The notes: a model not told the origin generated them from the letters alone. A stretch of DNA of 64,000 nucleotides from an uncultured Flavobacterium sp. (GCF_963422545.1 NZ_OY730256.1:1-64000); one strand, 5' to 3'; shown: positions 1 through 9,064, counted from the first letter of the stretch. Numbers and translations: made by a program.

Positions 1-14
1 AATTTTAAGAAGGA

Positions 15-716
15 ATGAAAAAGAAACTAGTTGTTTTAACCGGAGCCGGAATTAGTGCCGAAAGCGGAATCAAAACTTTTCGCGACAGCGATGGTTTATG
101 GGAAGGTCACGATGTTATGGAAGTCGCGACGCCCGAAGGCTGGAGAAAAAATCAGGAACTGGTTCTTGACTTTTATAACAAAAGACGCCAACAACTTAAA
201 GAGGTTGAACCAAATTTGGGACACAAAATTTTAGCCGAATTAGAACAGGATTTCGATGTTCATATTATTACTCAAAATGTCGATGATTTGCACGAACGTG
301 CCGGAAGTACTAACGTTTTACATTTACATGGAGAATTACTAAAAGTGCGAAGTACCCAAAACAGAAATCTGATTTTAGACTAGACCGAAGATTTATACAC
401 AGGCGATCTGGACGAAAACGGACATCAGTTACGACCACATATTGTTTGGTTTGGCGAAGATGTTCCAGCGCTTGAAGAAGCGATCGAAATTACCGAAACT
501 GCCGATTATTTTGCAGTAATCGGAACTTCGTTGCAAGTGTATCCTGCAGCGGGATTAATTTCGTATACTTATAGCATCGCACCCGTTTTTTATATTGATC
601 CAAAACCAATTGCAATTCCAAATCTTCAAAATAAAGTTGAAGTTATTGCAAAAGTTGCCTCTGAAGGTGTCGCTGTTTTAAGAGACACATTATTTGAATT
701 AGAAAAAACAATATGA
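15..716 (+). pseudogene. cobB: NAD-dependent protein deacylase (CobB-like sirtuin), interrupted by an in-frame amber codon
   Basis: Sir2-family deacylase that would remove acyl groups from protein lysines using NAD+. Visible motifs are GAGIS (residues 10-14), the Y54-x-x-R57 pair associated with desuccinylation/demalonylation, QN-D (87-90) and the catalytic His105 in HLHGE. Codon 123 (381-383) is TAG. The same frame then continues without a break to the TGA at 714-716, with family sequence such as RPHIVWFGED and GTSLQVYPAAG. E. coli CobB has LDW at this place, so a single TGG to TAG change explains the break. The usual zinc-binding Cys are absent, so that insert is reduced. The 122-aa product lacks the second half of the Rossmann fold and should be inactive unless the stop is read through. 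The start ATG at 15 follows AAGAAGGA. Sequencing error is the main alternative. Confidence 0.85.
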
Positions 717-1405
717 TATTCCAGTTCTGGTTACAAAAATTATCGCAATACAATTTACTCAACTTGTTTGTTTTCTTTTTGATTGAAAATTTTATCCTGA
801 TAGTACTTTCAGTCATTCTTGGCAAAATAATCGAATATGATAATACCAGATTGAAGAAAACTGACCAAAAATGGATTATCTCAACCTTAATCTGCAATAC
901 ATTTATAACGTTCTTGGGTTTTGAATTGTATCGTTTTGGTATTATTAAAATAGATTTTTCGCCGTCAATTTCATCAATATTAATAGACACTTTACTATTG
1001 GTTGTAGTAATGGATTTTTTTATGTTTTATTTCCATTTTCTGGCTCATTATTTAAAATGGTTTTCTCCCATTCACAAACTTCATCACACACATGTCGAAA
1101 CGAGTGTATATAGTTTGTATGTACTTCATCCTATAGAAACTTTAGGATTCGGAATTATCTGGTTGTTTTCGATTACAGTTTTAGATTTCAATTATCTTAG
1201 CATCATTATTTATCTAATTTTAAATCTCTTATATGGAATATTTGGTCATTTGAAAAAAGACATCTTTCCTGATTTCTGGTATAAAAACTATGCTACAAAA
1301 TGGATTTCAACAACCAAATTTCATTCTGATCATCATAAAAATCAATCTCATAATTATGGTTTCTATTTTACCATTTGGGACAAAATATTCAAGACTATTT
1401 TTTAA
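713..1405 (+). CDS. sterol desaturase / fatty acid hydroxylase superfamily membrane protein
   Basis: Predicted di-iron integral-membrane hydroxylase or desaturase of 230 aa. The His clusters that hold the metal are visible: H108-x3-H112, HKLHH (121-125) and HSDHH (204-208), embedded among about four hydrophobic segments (about 17-40, 55-75, 88-105, 145-175). The substrate cannot be told from sequence; relatives act on sterols, carotenoids or fatty acids. The ATG overlaps the sirtuin stop as ATGA, so translation is probably coupled and the amber codon upstream could lower expression of this gene. Confidence 0.85.
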   Translation: MIFQFWLQKLSQYNLLNLFVFFLIENFILIVLSVILGKIIEYDNTRLKKTDQKWIISTLICNTFITFLGFELYRFGIIKIDFSPSISSILIDTLLLVVVMDFFMFYFHFLAHYLKWFSPIHKLHHTHVETSVYSLYVLHPIETLGFGIIWLFSITVLDFNYLSIIIYLILNLLYGIFGHLKKDIFPDFWYKNYATKWISTTKFHSDHHKNQSHNYGFYFTIWDKIFKTIF

Positions 1406-1463
1406 ATCTCACTATTAAAGGATAATATATCTCTTGTAACTTTCAGAAGTTTTAACAATGACT

Positions 1464-1471
1464 TATATTTG
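1464..1471 (+). promoter_or_regulatory. Bacteroidota -7 element upstream of purB
   Basis: TATATTTG matches the Bacteroidota TAnnTTTG consensus and lies 25 nt before the purB ATG. It puts the transcript start near 1476, downstream of the in-frame ATG at 1458, and so decides the start codon. No convincing -33 TTTG is seen at the expected distance. Confidence 0.6.
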
Positions 1472-1496
1472 CACCTTTCGAACAAACAACATAACA

Positions 1497-2843
1497 ATGA
1501 CTACTTTAAACGAATTGAATGCCATATCGCCAATTGACGGAAGATATAGAAGCAAAACCCTTTCATTAGCACCTTTTTTCTCTGAAGAAGCTTTAATCAA
1601 ATACCGTGTATTAGTTGAGATTGAATACTTTATTGCCTTGTGCGAAGTGCCATTACCACAACTAGCTGACGTAAATTCAAGTTTATTTGACAGTTTAAGA
1701 GACATCTATAAAAATTTCTCTACTGAAGATGCACTTTGGATTAAAGAAACAGAGAAAGTAACCAACCATGACGTAAAAGCGGTTGAATATTTTATCAAAG
1801 ATGCTTTTGAAAAACTAGGTTTATCTCAATACAAAGAGTTCATTCACTTCGGATTAACTTCTCAGGATATTAACAATACTGCAATTCCGCTTTCTACAAA
1901 AGAAGCTTTTGAGCAGGTTTATATGCCATCTTTAATTACTTTAATTTCAAAATTAAAAGAATTAAGTGTAGAATGGGCAGCTATTCCAATGCTGGCTCGT
2001 ACGCACGGACAACCGGCTTCTCCTACTCGTTTGGGTAAAGAAATTTTAGTTTTTGTAGAGCGTCTTGAAGAGCAAATGCGTTTGTTATTTAATATTCCGT
2101 TTGCTGCTAAATTTGGTGGTGCAACAGGAAACTACAACGCACATCATGTTGCTTATCCGCAAATCGACTGGAAACAGTTTGGTAGTAAATTTGTTGAAAC
2201 TAATCTTGGTTTACACCACTCTTTTCCAACTACTCAAATTGAACATTACGATCATTTTGCTGCATTTTTTGATGCATTAAAAAGAATCAACAATATCATC
2301 ATCGATTTAGATCGTGATATCTGGACGTATGTTTCAATGGATTATTTTAAACAAAAAATCAAAGCAGGAGAAATTGGATCATCGGCAATGCCACATAAAG
2401 TTAACCCAATTGATTTTGAAAACTCTGAAGGAAACTTAGGAATGGCAAATGCTATTTTCGAACATTTATCGGCTAAATTACCAATCTCAAGATTGCAACG
2501 TGATTTGACTGACAGTACTGTTTTACGTAACATTGGAGTTCCGATGGGACATACTATTATTGCTTTTGAATCTGCTTTGAAAGGTTTAAACAAATTGTTA
2601 TTGAACGAAGCTAAATTTGCTGAAGATTTAGAAAAAAACTGGGCTGTTGTGGCCGAAGCTATTCAGACGATTTTACGTCGTGAGGCTTATCCAAATCCGT
2701 ATGAAGCTTTGAAAGGTTTGACAAGAACTAATGAAGCAATTGACAAAAAAGCAATTCATAATTTTATTGCAACTTTAGAAGTTTCTGATGCTGTTAGAGC
2801 CGAATTAATGGCAATAACTCCTGCTAATTACACCGGAATTTAA
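1497..2843 (+). CDS. purB: adenylosuccinate lyase
   Basis: Cleaves SAICAR to AICAR and adenylosuccinate to AMP, two steps of purine synthesis in the cytoplasm. The 448-aa protein begins MTTLNELNAISPIDGRY, typical of PurB, and carries the fumarase/aspartase-superfamily signature GSSAMPHKVNP at about residues 294-304, plus TSQD and ARTHGQPA motifs. An in-frame ATG at 1458 would add 13 residues unlike the family, and it lies upstream of the -7 element, so 1497 is preferred. It appears monocistronic, with a strong terminator after it. Confidence 0.96.
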   Translation: MTTLNELNAISPIDGRYRSKTLSLAPFFSEEALIKYRVLVEIEYFIALCEVPLPQLADVNSSLFDSLRDIYKNFSTEDALWIKETEKVTNHDVKAVEYFIKDAFEKLGLSQYKEFIHFGLTSQDINNTAIPLSTKEAFEQVYMPSLITLISKLKELSVEWAAIPMLARTHGQPASPTRLGKEILVFVERLEEQMRLLFNIPFAAKFGGATGNYNAHHVAYPQIDWKQFGSKFVETNLGLHHSFPTTQIEHYDHFAAFFDALKRINNIIIDLDRDIWTYVSMDYFKQKIKAGEIGSSAMPHKVNPIDFENSEGNLGMANAIFEHLSAKLPISRLQRDLTDSTVLRNIGVPMGHTIIAFESALKGLNKLLLNEAKFAEDLEKNWAVVAEAIQTILRREAYPNPYEALKGLTRTNEAIDKKAIHNFIATLEVSDAVRAELMAITPANYTGI

Positions 2844-2865
2844 AGAAACACTAAAATATTTTCTC

Positions 2866-2897
2866 AAAAAAAGCTATCTTTATCGATAGCTTTTTTT
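2866..2897 (+). terminator. rho-independent terminator of purB
   Basis: A 13-bp A/T-flanked stem (2866-2878 with 2885-2897, core AGCTATC/GATAGCT) with a 6-nt loop TTTATC runs into a T-tract 22 nt after the purB stop. Confidence 0.85.
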
Positions 2898-2914
2898 ATT
2901 TAACACGGGAAGTT

Positions 2915-3066
2915 TTTAGCCCAGATTACAATGAAAAGCCTTTTGCGAAAAAAGCCATATTTTTTTGCAGGTGAAGAGCGACCAACGGAAGCTCCTGAAA
3001 CTGCTTAAAAAATAGGCGTTTTGAGTAAAAGCTTGAAATGGAAAGCTGGATAAGCTCCTGAAAAAA
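2915..3066. repeat. degenerate copy of the AGCCC...CGGAAGCTCCTG intergenic palindromic repeat, plus a partial second copy
   Basis: TTTAGCCC...AATGAAAAGCCTTTT...ACGGAAGCTCCTGAAA (2915-3000) resembles the cleaner element at 49210-49301. A second fragment, GGATAAGCTCCTGAAAAAAT (3047-3066), repeats its right end. The motif AGCGACC-N3-GGAAGCTC is also found, inverted, inside the 25959-26103 member. It fills the gap between purB and the antiporter gene. Confidence 0.55.
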
Positions 3067-3075
3067 TACTACTTT

Positions 3076-5310
3076 ATGATTGCCTTAAACGCCGCTGCAG
3101 AAACTACACACCATTTACAACCTTTAATCAGTGATCTGGGATTAATCCTGTTGACTGCCGGAATTGCCGTTTTATTATTTAAATTAATTAAACAACCTTT
3201 AGTTTTAGGGTATTTAATTGCGGGATTTTTGGCCGGAAATCATTTTGATTTTTTCCCCACTATTACAGAGATGAAAAGTGTTGAAGTTTGGGCAGAAATT
3301 GGTGTGATCATTTTATTGTTTAGCCTGGGTCTCGAATTTAGTTTTAAAAAACTGATGAAAGTGGGCGGAACTGCCTCGATAACAGCAATTACTCAGATTA
3401 TCACGATGGTCATATTGGGTTATCTGGTAGGACGATGGATGGATTGGGGACAAATGGACAGTATCTTTCTGGGCGTAATTTTATCGATTTCTTCTACCAC
3501 AATCATTCTAAAAACTTTTGACGAACTTGGTGTAAAAGCACAAAAATTTGCCGGAATTGTAATCGGGTCATTAATCGTTCAGGACCTTCTGGCCATTTTA
3601 ATGATGGTTTTACTTTCGACTATTGCGGTAAGTCAGCAATTTTCAGGCAGCGAATTAATGATGTCGGTTCTAAAACTAATATTCTTCCTCACAGTATGGT
3701 TTATTGGCGGAATCTTTTTTATTCCGACGCTTCTTAAAAAAGCCAAACATTTACTGACTGACGAAATGTTGCTTATTCTTTCTCTTGCCCTTTGTTTAAC
3801 AATGGTAAGTTTTGCTTCAAATGTTGGTTTTTCTCCGGCTTTAGGAGCTTTTATCATGGGATCTATTATTGCCGAAACTACGCAGGCTGAACATATTGAA
3901 CATTTAGTAAAACCCGTAAAAGATTTATTTGGCGCAATTTTTTTCGTATCGGTCGGGATGCTTATTGACCCCAAAATGTTATACACGCATGCATTGCCCG
4001 TAGCAATTTTAACTTTCGTGACAATTATTGGTCAATCTGTGAGTTCTACTATTGGCGCACTATTAGCGGGACAGCCCTTAAAACAATCTGTACAAACAGG
4101 AATGAGTTTGTCGCAAATTGGAGAGTTTTCGTTTATTATTGCAACACTGGGAATGACGCTAAATGTTACCAGTTCTTTTTTATATCCTGTTGTTGTAGCG
4201 GTCTCTGCAATAACCACTTTTACGACACCGTTTATGGTGAAATATGCTGAGCCATTTTCTCATTTTCTGGAACAAAAACTTCCTAAAAAATGGGTCAAAA
4301 ACATCAACCGTTATAGCGTAAATGCACAAGCGATAAAATCTGTCAGTATTTGGCAAAAAGTCTTGAATGCCTATCTTATTCAGATCATATTACACACTAT
4401 TATTATTACAGCCATCATTTTATTGTCGGCTAAATTTGTTGCTCCTTTGGTCGAAGATACAAGATTTGGAAACACATTGGCTGCTCTTATTACAATGGTT
4501 ATTATTGCTCCTTTTTTATGGGCACTTTCGCTTAGACGATTTGCGGTCGAAGAGGTCAATACTTTGTGGGAAGAACGTAAATATCGTGGTGCATTATTGA
4601 TGCTGATTTTAATTAGAATGAGCCTTGGTTTATTTCTTATAGGCTTTTTACTGAATATTTTCTTCTCTCCTCTAATTGCCTTTATTGCTTTGATTATCGC
4701 TATTGCTGTGTATCAAATATTTCCTAAAAAATTAAATGAACAATATCATAAAATTGAAAGTCATTTTTTGAAGAATCTGAATGATCGCGAAAATAAAAAA
4801 ATCGACAGACGATATGCCAATTTAATGCCTTGGGACGGTCACATGTCTTTTTTTGATATTGGAAAAGAATCAAACTTAGCGGGTAAAACCTTAGCCGAAT
4901 TGCGCATTAGGGAACTAATGGGAATTAATATTGCTTATATAAAACGAGGTGATGTTACGATTCCGATTCCAACTAAAAACGAACGCTTGTTTCCCGGTGA
5001 TGAGATTTGTGTAATTGGTACGGATGCCCAGGTTACCGAATTCAACAAATACCTGAATCAAAATGAAATAGAAGCACCAAAAGCAGTAGAAGAATCTGAT
5101 ATTGTACTGAGACAATTAGAAATTTCTCATGAAGAATTTACGAAAAAAAGTATTGGTCAATTTAGAGGAAAAACCGGCGGGCTTGTCGTTGGACTTGAAA
5201 GAAATGGTAATCGTATCTTAAATCCTGAATCGCATTTGATTTTAGAAAAAAATGATATTATTTGGGTTGTTGGCGATAAAAAACAAATGGCGGATACTTT
5301 AAGGTTCTAA
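3076..5310 (+). CDS. KefB/CPA2-type monovalent cation:proton antiporter with TrkA-C domains
   Basis: Inner-membrane K+ or Na+/H+ exchanger of 744 aa. Residues about 20-400 form the CPA2 antiporter fold with roughly a dozen helices, including the SSTTIILK and FSLGLEF segments and the conserved QD motif in VIGSLIVQDLLA. About 430-560 adds more membrane helices. The C-terminus has two TrkA-C-like (RCK-C) regulatory domains at about 595-665 and 675-744 (GDEICVIG, NDIIWVVG). No TrkA-N Rossmann domain is evident, so gating by NAD(H) in the manner of KefC is unlikely, while ligand binding by RCK-C is possible. It is convergent with the peroxiredoxin gene. Confidence 0.9.
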   Translation: MIALNAAAETTHHLQPLISDLGLILLTAGIAVLLFKLIKQPLVLGYLIAGFLAGNHFDFFPTITEMKSVEVWAEIGVIILLFSLGLEFSFKKLMKVGGTASITAITQIITMVILGYLVGRWMDWGQMDSIFLGVILSISSTTIILKTFDELGVKAQKFAGIVIGSLIVQDLLAILMMVLLSTIAVSQQFSGSELMMSVLKLIFFLTVWFIGGIFFIPTLLKKAKHLLTDEMLLILSLALCLTMVSFASNVGFSPALGAFIMGSIIAETTQAEHIEHLVKPVKDLFGAIFFVSVGMLIDPKMLYTHALPVAILTFVTIIGQSVSSTIGALLAGQPLKQSVQTGMSLSQIGEFSFIIATLGMTLNVTSSFLYPVVVAVSAITTFTTPFMVKYAEPFSHFLEQKLPKKWVKNINRYSVNAQAIKSVSIWQKVLNAYLIQIILHTIIITAIILLSAKFVAPLVEDTRFGNTLAALITMVIIAPFLWALSLRRFAVEEVNTLWEERKYRGALLMLILIRMSLGLFLIGFLLNIFFSPLIAFIALIIAIAVYQIFPKKLNEQYHKIESHFLKNLNDRENKKIDRRYANLMPWDGHMSFFDIGKESNLAGKTLAELRIRELMGINIAYIKRGDVTIPIPTKNERLFPGDEICVIGTDAQVTEFNKYLNQNEIEAPKAVEESDIVLRQLEISHEEFTKKSIGQFRGKTGGLVVGLERNGNRILNPESHLILEKNDIIWVVGDKKQMADTLRF

Positions 5311-5459
5311 GCTTCTGAGATACTAAGGTGCTAAGTTTTTTTTTACTTTGCGAAATATCTTAGAAACTAGCATAAAAAATTAAAAGCACTAAGTTTCTAA
5401 GCCACTAAGAGTTTAACCTCTTAATAAAAAACTTAGAAACTTAGCGCCTTAGTATCTTA
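5311..5459. repeat. CTAAG-type inverted repeat between convergent genes
   Basis: AGATACTAAGGTGCTAAG followed by a T-run (5318-5345) is nearly complementary to CTTAGCGCCTTAGTATCT at 5439-5456, and further CTAAG units lie between. It fills the space between two convergent genes and could act as a bidirectional terminator. A related array is at 40394-40490. Confidence 0.65.
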
Positions 5460-5464
5460 AAAAA

Positions 5465-6103
5465 CTACTTATTCGGTTGCGGTGTCATGCGTAAATAAGG
5501 TTTTATTGGTGTATGTCCTTTTGGGAATTTCGCTGGAATATCACTATCCAAGATCGCTGGAACAATCACTACATCTTCACCATCTTTCCAGTTTGCCGGA
5601 GTGGCTACACTATAATTTGCTGTCAATTGTAAACTATCAATAACACGAAGCAATTCGTCAAAATTTCTTCCTGTTGAAGCCGGATAAGTCAATGTAAGTT
5701 TGATTTTTTTATCGGCACCAATCACAAACACAGAACGAACTGTAAATTTATCGCTTGCATTTGGGTGTAACATATCGTATAAAGTTGCTATTTTTTTATC
5801 TTCATCGGCAATTATCGGGAAATTAACTGTCGTATTTTGAGTTTCGTTAATATCTTTAATCCACTCTAAATGCGACTCCAGACCATCAACGCTTAAAGCA
5901 ATAACCTTCGTATTTCTTTTGGTAAATTCCGGAAGATAATTGGCAACCGTTCCCAATTCAGTTGTACAAACGGGAGTGAAATCTGATGGATGTGAGAATA
6001 AAACGCCCCATGAATCTCCTAACCATTCATGAAATTTGACTGGTCCTTCGGTGGTTTCTGCATGAAAATCCGGAGCTGTATCACCTAATCTTAATGTTGA
6101 CAT
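5465..6103 (-). CDS. 1-Cys peroxiredoxin (Prx6 family)
   Basis: Thiol peroxidase that reduces H2O2 and organic hydroperoxides in the cytoplasm. The 212-aa length fits the Prx6 class. The peroxidatic Cys46 lies in PSDFTPVCTTE (P39-x3-T43-x2-C46). No other cysteine is present, so there is no intramolecular resolving Cys. The C-terminal Prx6-type arm carries DGEDVVIVPAI and KPYLRMTPQP. The ATG at 6103 has a purine-poor upstream region, as is common here. Confidence 0.95.
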   Translation of the reverse strand: MSTLRLGDTAPDFHAETTEGPVKFHEWLGDSWGVLFSHPSDFTPVCTTELGTVANYLPEFTKRNTKVIALSVDGLESHLEWIKDINETQNTTVNFPIIADEDKKIATLYDMLHPNASDKFTVRSVFVIGADKKIKLTLTYPASTGRNFDELLRVIDSLQLTANYSVATPANWKDGEDVVIVPAILDSDIPAKFPKGHTPIKPYLRMTPQPNK

Positions 6104-6214
6104 AATTTAATTTTTTTAGTTCCTCTAAAATTACTTAAAAATTACCTTTAGAAAACACGTAAAAATTAAAAAAAAGTTAAAATTCTATCTTCTCTATCTA
6201 ATTAGTATTTTAAA

Positions 6215-7126
6215 TTAAATAAAACGCACAACAAAGTACCAAATGGCAAGGGTTACAAACGAAATAGGAATTCCGAAACCAATCATCATACTGCTTAATC
6301 TTGGTTTTAAACCATAAGTCGAAGCCAGAATTGCGCCCGTAATCATTGGCGCCATTGCAATTTCTATAATCGTAATTTTTATGGCCTCAGAATGCTGGTT
6401 AAAAATAAACACATATAAAATAAAAATGATTAACGGCGTTACAATAAGACGGAAGAAAAGTCCGAGCTGCAAGAATTTCCAATGCCTGCTTTTTCGATCA
6501 AAAGTCAGCTGTAATCCGACCGAGAATAAAGCCAAAGGGGTAACTAAACTTCCCAGTTTTAATAAAAAAGGCTGAATATTTGAATCTAAATCGTAGTTAA
6601 AAACATTTAATAAACAAGAAACAATAAAGGTAATAAATGGCGGAAATAGAATTATCTTCTTGGCGATACTTTTAAAATCAGGACTTCCTTTTGAGTAAAA
6701 AGCTGCAACAAAAACACCCAGAGTCGAAACCACAACAAAGGTTCCAGGCTGATCTACAAGTACGGCAGTTTCTAAACCTTTTTTCCCAAACAAAGCCTCA
6801 ACAATTGGGTAGCCAAGAAACGACGAATTACTTAATCCTGTAGTTAAGACCAAACAGCCAATTAGTTTATTTGACCAGCCCAATCGTCGCCCCAGAAAAT
6901 GAAAAAACACAAATGCCAGAAAAAAACTAATCCAGCCAGCTCCTATCGGGAACAACAATTCGCTGCTCCATTTTATTTTCGGAATATGGTATAAAGTTAT
7001 GGCGGGCAGACAGACATAAATAACAATTTTATTGATTGTTTTATAGATATGAGTTGGAAACCGCTTTACATTTTGCAAAAGCAATCCTAAAAACAAAAAG
7101 AAGAATATTATAATAAAGTTGTTCAT
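6215..7126 (-). CDS. auxin efflux carrier (AEC) family transporter
   Basis: Inner-membrane permease of 303 aa with about ten hydrophobic helices in the two inverted halves of the AEC/BART fold. Bacterial relatives move malonate, malate or other organic acids; the substrate here is not evident. The start MNNFIIIFFFLFLG (7126) is chosen over an in-frame ATG at 7186, because the upstream 20 residues are unlike the family and a TATTTTTG -7 element sits at 7142-7149. Divergent from the Crp-family regulator at 7233, which might control it. Confidence 0.85.
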   Translation of the reverse strand: MNNFIIIFFFLFLGLLLQNVKRFPTHIYKTINKIVIYVCLPAITLYHIPKIKWSSELLFPIGAGWISFFLAFVFFHFLGRRLGWSNKLIGCLVLTTGLSNSSFLGYPIVEALFGKKGLETAVLVDQPGTFVVVSTLGVFVAAFYSKGSPDFKSIAKKIILFPPFITFIVSCLLNVFNYDLDSNIQPFLLKLGSLVTPLALFSVGLQLTFDRKSRHWKFLQLGLFFRLIVTPLIIFILYVFIFNQHSEAIKITIIEIAMAPMITGAILASTYGLKPRLSSMMIGFGIPISFVTLAIWYFVVRFI

Positions 7127-7141
7127 ATCAAGGCTTAAACA

Positions 7142-7149
7142 CAAAAATA
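7142..7149 (-). promoter_or_regulatory. candidate -7 element for the AEC transporter gene
   Basis: On the minus strand the bases read TATTTTTG, matching TAnnTTTG, and end 16 nt before the ATG at 7126. This gives a very short leader. The -33 element is not clear. Confidence 0.45.
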
Positions 7150-7232
7150 GGTATTTATAAGTTGATGTATAAAACAAATTACACACCTTCTCTAAGATTT
7201 TTGTTATTTTTAATGTGAAATTTTAAAAATCA

Positions 7233-7799
7233 ATGCAGCAAATAAGAGACAATTTTGAGCGAATGGCAAAACTTTCTGATGATGATTGGAATACTTTTTC
7301 GTCAAAGCTTATACGCCGGGAATTTTCAAAGAAAAAGCCTATACTTGAAACAGGTCATGTCGAAAATTACCTCTCGTTTATAGAAAAAGGATTGGTAAGA
7401 TATTATATTCCTCGTGAAGATAATGATCTCACTTTTGCTTTTGTATTTGATCGTGAATTTACAAGCGGTTATGATTCATTTATTACAAGACAACCCGCAA
7501 ATTACACTATTGAAGCTCTTGCTGATACTGTACTTTGGTGTATATCTTATAATGACCTGCAGGATATTTATGCCGAAACAAAAATTGGCAATACCATTGG
7601 GCGTCTTGCAAGCGAAGGATTATTTCTTCAAAAATCAAAGAGAGAACTTTCGCTGCTTAACGATTCTGCAGAACAGCGGTATCGCAATTTGTTTACAGAA
7701 CAGCCGCAGCTCATTCAAAAAATCCCTCAAAAATATCTGGCATCTTATATTGGTATTACACCGCAGGCATTGAGCAGGATAAGAAAACGAATTTATTAA
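7233..7799 (+). CDS. Crp/Fnr family transcriptional regulator
   Basis: Cyclic-nucleotide-binding-like beta-roll at about residues 20-115 (SFIEKGLVRYYI, YTIEALADTVLWCI), then a dimer helix and a short C-terminal helix-turn-helix (YLASYIGITPQALSRIRKRI, about 166-186). The 188-aa length is typical of flavobacterial Crp-like proteins. The cAMP-contacting Arg/Ser signature is not obvious, so the ligand is unknown. It lies upstream of a DoxX-like gene in the same direction (54-nt gap), which is a likely target or operon partner. Confidence 0.9.
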   Translation: MQQIRDNFERMAKLSDDDWNTFSSKLIRREFSKKKPILETGHVENYLSFIEKGLVRYYIPREDNDLTFAFVFDREFTSGYDSFITRQPANYTIEALADTVLWCISYNDLQDIYAETKIGNTIGRLASEGLFLQKSKRELSLLNDSAEQRYRNLFTEQPQLIQKIPQKYLASYIGITPQALSRIRKRIY

Positions 7800-7853
7800 C
7801 CCAGGTTCATTGTTTAGGGTTCCTTTACTGCGCAACTTTGTAAAAAAAAAGAT

Positions 7854-8318
7854 ATGGAAACTTTAATCGTGTTATTTGGAACTTTTACAATTGCTCTGCT
7901 TGTTATATGGTTTATAACCAAAAGAGCTGAAATTTCACAAGCAGGCAGAATAGCTATGGCAGCCATGCTTGTATTAACTGCTACAGGTCATTTTCTATTT
8001 ACAAAAGGAATGGCCATGATGATATCATTTTTACCCTATGCAACTGCAATTGTGTATCTTACAGGAATCATAGAACTTGTAGCAGCAGCCGGGCTTCTGA
8101 TTCCGAAAACAAAATTACTTACAGGCTGGCTTCTTATACTATTTTTTATAGTACTGCTTCCAGCAAATATTTATGCGGCATCCCACAATATAAATTTGCA
8201 AAGTGCTGACTATAGCGGCAAAGGAATCTCTTACCTATGGTTTAGAATACCATTACAGCTTCTTTTTATAGGCTGGGTATATTTTTTCTCCATCAGGAAT
8301 CAATCAAAAACTGCATAG
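7854..8318 (+). CDS. DoxX-like four-helix membrane protein
   Basis: Small inner-membrane protein (154 aa) with four hydrophobic helices at about 2-20, 35-55, 60-82 and 85-105, and a final one at about 130-148. The pattern GHFLFTKGM...AIVYLTGIIELVAAAGLLIP is characteristic of the DoxX/DoxD-like family. Some members take part in redox or thiosulfate metabolism, but this group has no assigned reaction. Probably co-transcribed with the Crp-like regulator. Confidence 0.85.
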   Translation: METLIVLFGTFTIALLVIWFITKRAEISQAGRIAMAAMLVLTATGHFLFTKGMAMMISFLPYATAIVYLTGIIELVAAAGLLIPKTKLLTGWLLILFFIVLLPANIYAASHNINLQSADYSGKGISYLWFRIPLQLLFIGWVYFFSIRNQSKTA

Positions 8319-8411
8319 TTAATCAGGAGAATGCACATCAATCAAATAAACGATGTGCATAATCTCCCGCTTCGTTTTTAGTATAGCTTAACTTATTGAA
8401 TACAATTAATT

Positions 8412-8551
8412 TCAACACATAGAAACATAGCTTTTGTTTACTTTAAAAAGGCGTTTCACTTATTTAAAATACACATAGCTATCTATGTGAAAGAAACAAG
8501 TTTCTTTTTTTATTCTCTTTTTAAAATAAAATCTATGTTTCTATGTGTTGA
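8412..8551. repeat. CAACACATAGAAACATAG inverted repeat
   Basis: A 19-bp perfect inverted repeat has arms 8412-8430 and 8533-8551 (TCAACACATAGAAACATAG and complement). It encloses a smaller palindrome CACATAG-N4-CTATGTG at about 8471-8488. It occupies most of the 338-bp gap between the DoxX-like and Rrf2 genes, and no ORF is visible inside. Confidence 0.8.
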
Positions 8552-8604
8552 ACAAAATTTTTATGTCCCCAAGAGAAGCGAACAAAATTAATTTTTAGTT
8601 AAAA

Positions 8605-8637
8605 TTTGTTTTTGTATTCTAAAACTTATTACATTTG
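8605..8637 (+). promoter_or_regulatory. promoter of the Rrf2-family regulator
   Basis: TTTG at 8605-8608 and TACATTTG at 8630-8637 are separated by 21 nt, matching the Bacteroidota -33/-7 arrangement. Transcription would begin near 8642, which excludes the in-frame ATG at 8606 and supports the ATG at 8657. Confidence 0.75.
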
Positions 8638-8654
8638 TAACATATTTTATTACA
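8636..8654. promoter_or_regulatory. candidate Rrf2 operator, copy 1
   Basis: TGTAA-N9-TTACA is a perfect dyad that overlaps the promoter and start site of the regulator's own gene. Its first 18 bases recur with one mismatch at 9086-9103, upstream of the next gene. This is the arrangement expected of an autoregulated operator. Confidence 0.7.
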
Positions 8655-8656
8655 GT

Positions 8657-9064
8657 ATGCTTTCAGGTAAATTTGCTATAACAATTCACATTCTTACTTT
8701 GCTCAATAAATTCCCGAATGATTATTTATCATCGGAATATATTGCGGGAAGTATTAATTTAAATCCTGTTTTGGTTCGAAAAGAAATTGCAAACCTAAAA
8801 GCCCATCATATTGTAGAAAGTAAAGAAGGAAAAAATGGCGGAACAAAACTGGCTGTAGATTCATCAAAACTGACTTTGAAAGAAATTTTTGAAATGACTT
8901 TTGAAACCATCAATCTGGGTTACGCAAAAAATCAACCCAATCCGGATTGTCCTGTGGGGAAAAAAATCAATCAGAATCTGGATGCTTTGTATGCCGACAT
9001 GAATCAAAAAGTAAACGCTCAATTGGAAGGAATTTCTTTAGAAGATTTTTCGAACCAATTTTAA
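8657..9064 (+). CDS. Rrf2 family transcriptional regulator
   Basis: A 135-aa winged-helix repressor beginning MLSGKFAITIHILTLL, with the HTH at about residues 20-50 (LSSEYIAGSINLNPVLVRKEIANL) and the wing KEGKNGGTKLAV. It is of the YwgB-like type without the three-Cys iron-sulfur motif; a single Cys lies in NPDCPVGKK and could sense oxidants or electrophiles. The start at 8657 is set by the promoter. The downstream oxidoreductase shares its operator sequence, so the pair is probably a local sensor-detoxification unit. Confidence 0.9.
   Translation: MLSGKFAITIHILTLLNKFPNDYLSSEYIAGSINLNPVLVRKEIANLKAHHIVESKEGKNGGTKLAVDSSKLTLKEIFEMTFETINLGYAKNQPNPDCPVGKKINQNLDALYADMNQKVNAQLEGISLEDFSNQF

Noticed and set aside
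643..990. 115-aa minus-strand ORF over the sirtuin and hydroxylase genes
   Set aside because: It is an antisense shadow of two recognisable coding sequences.
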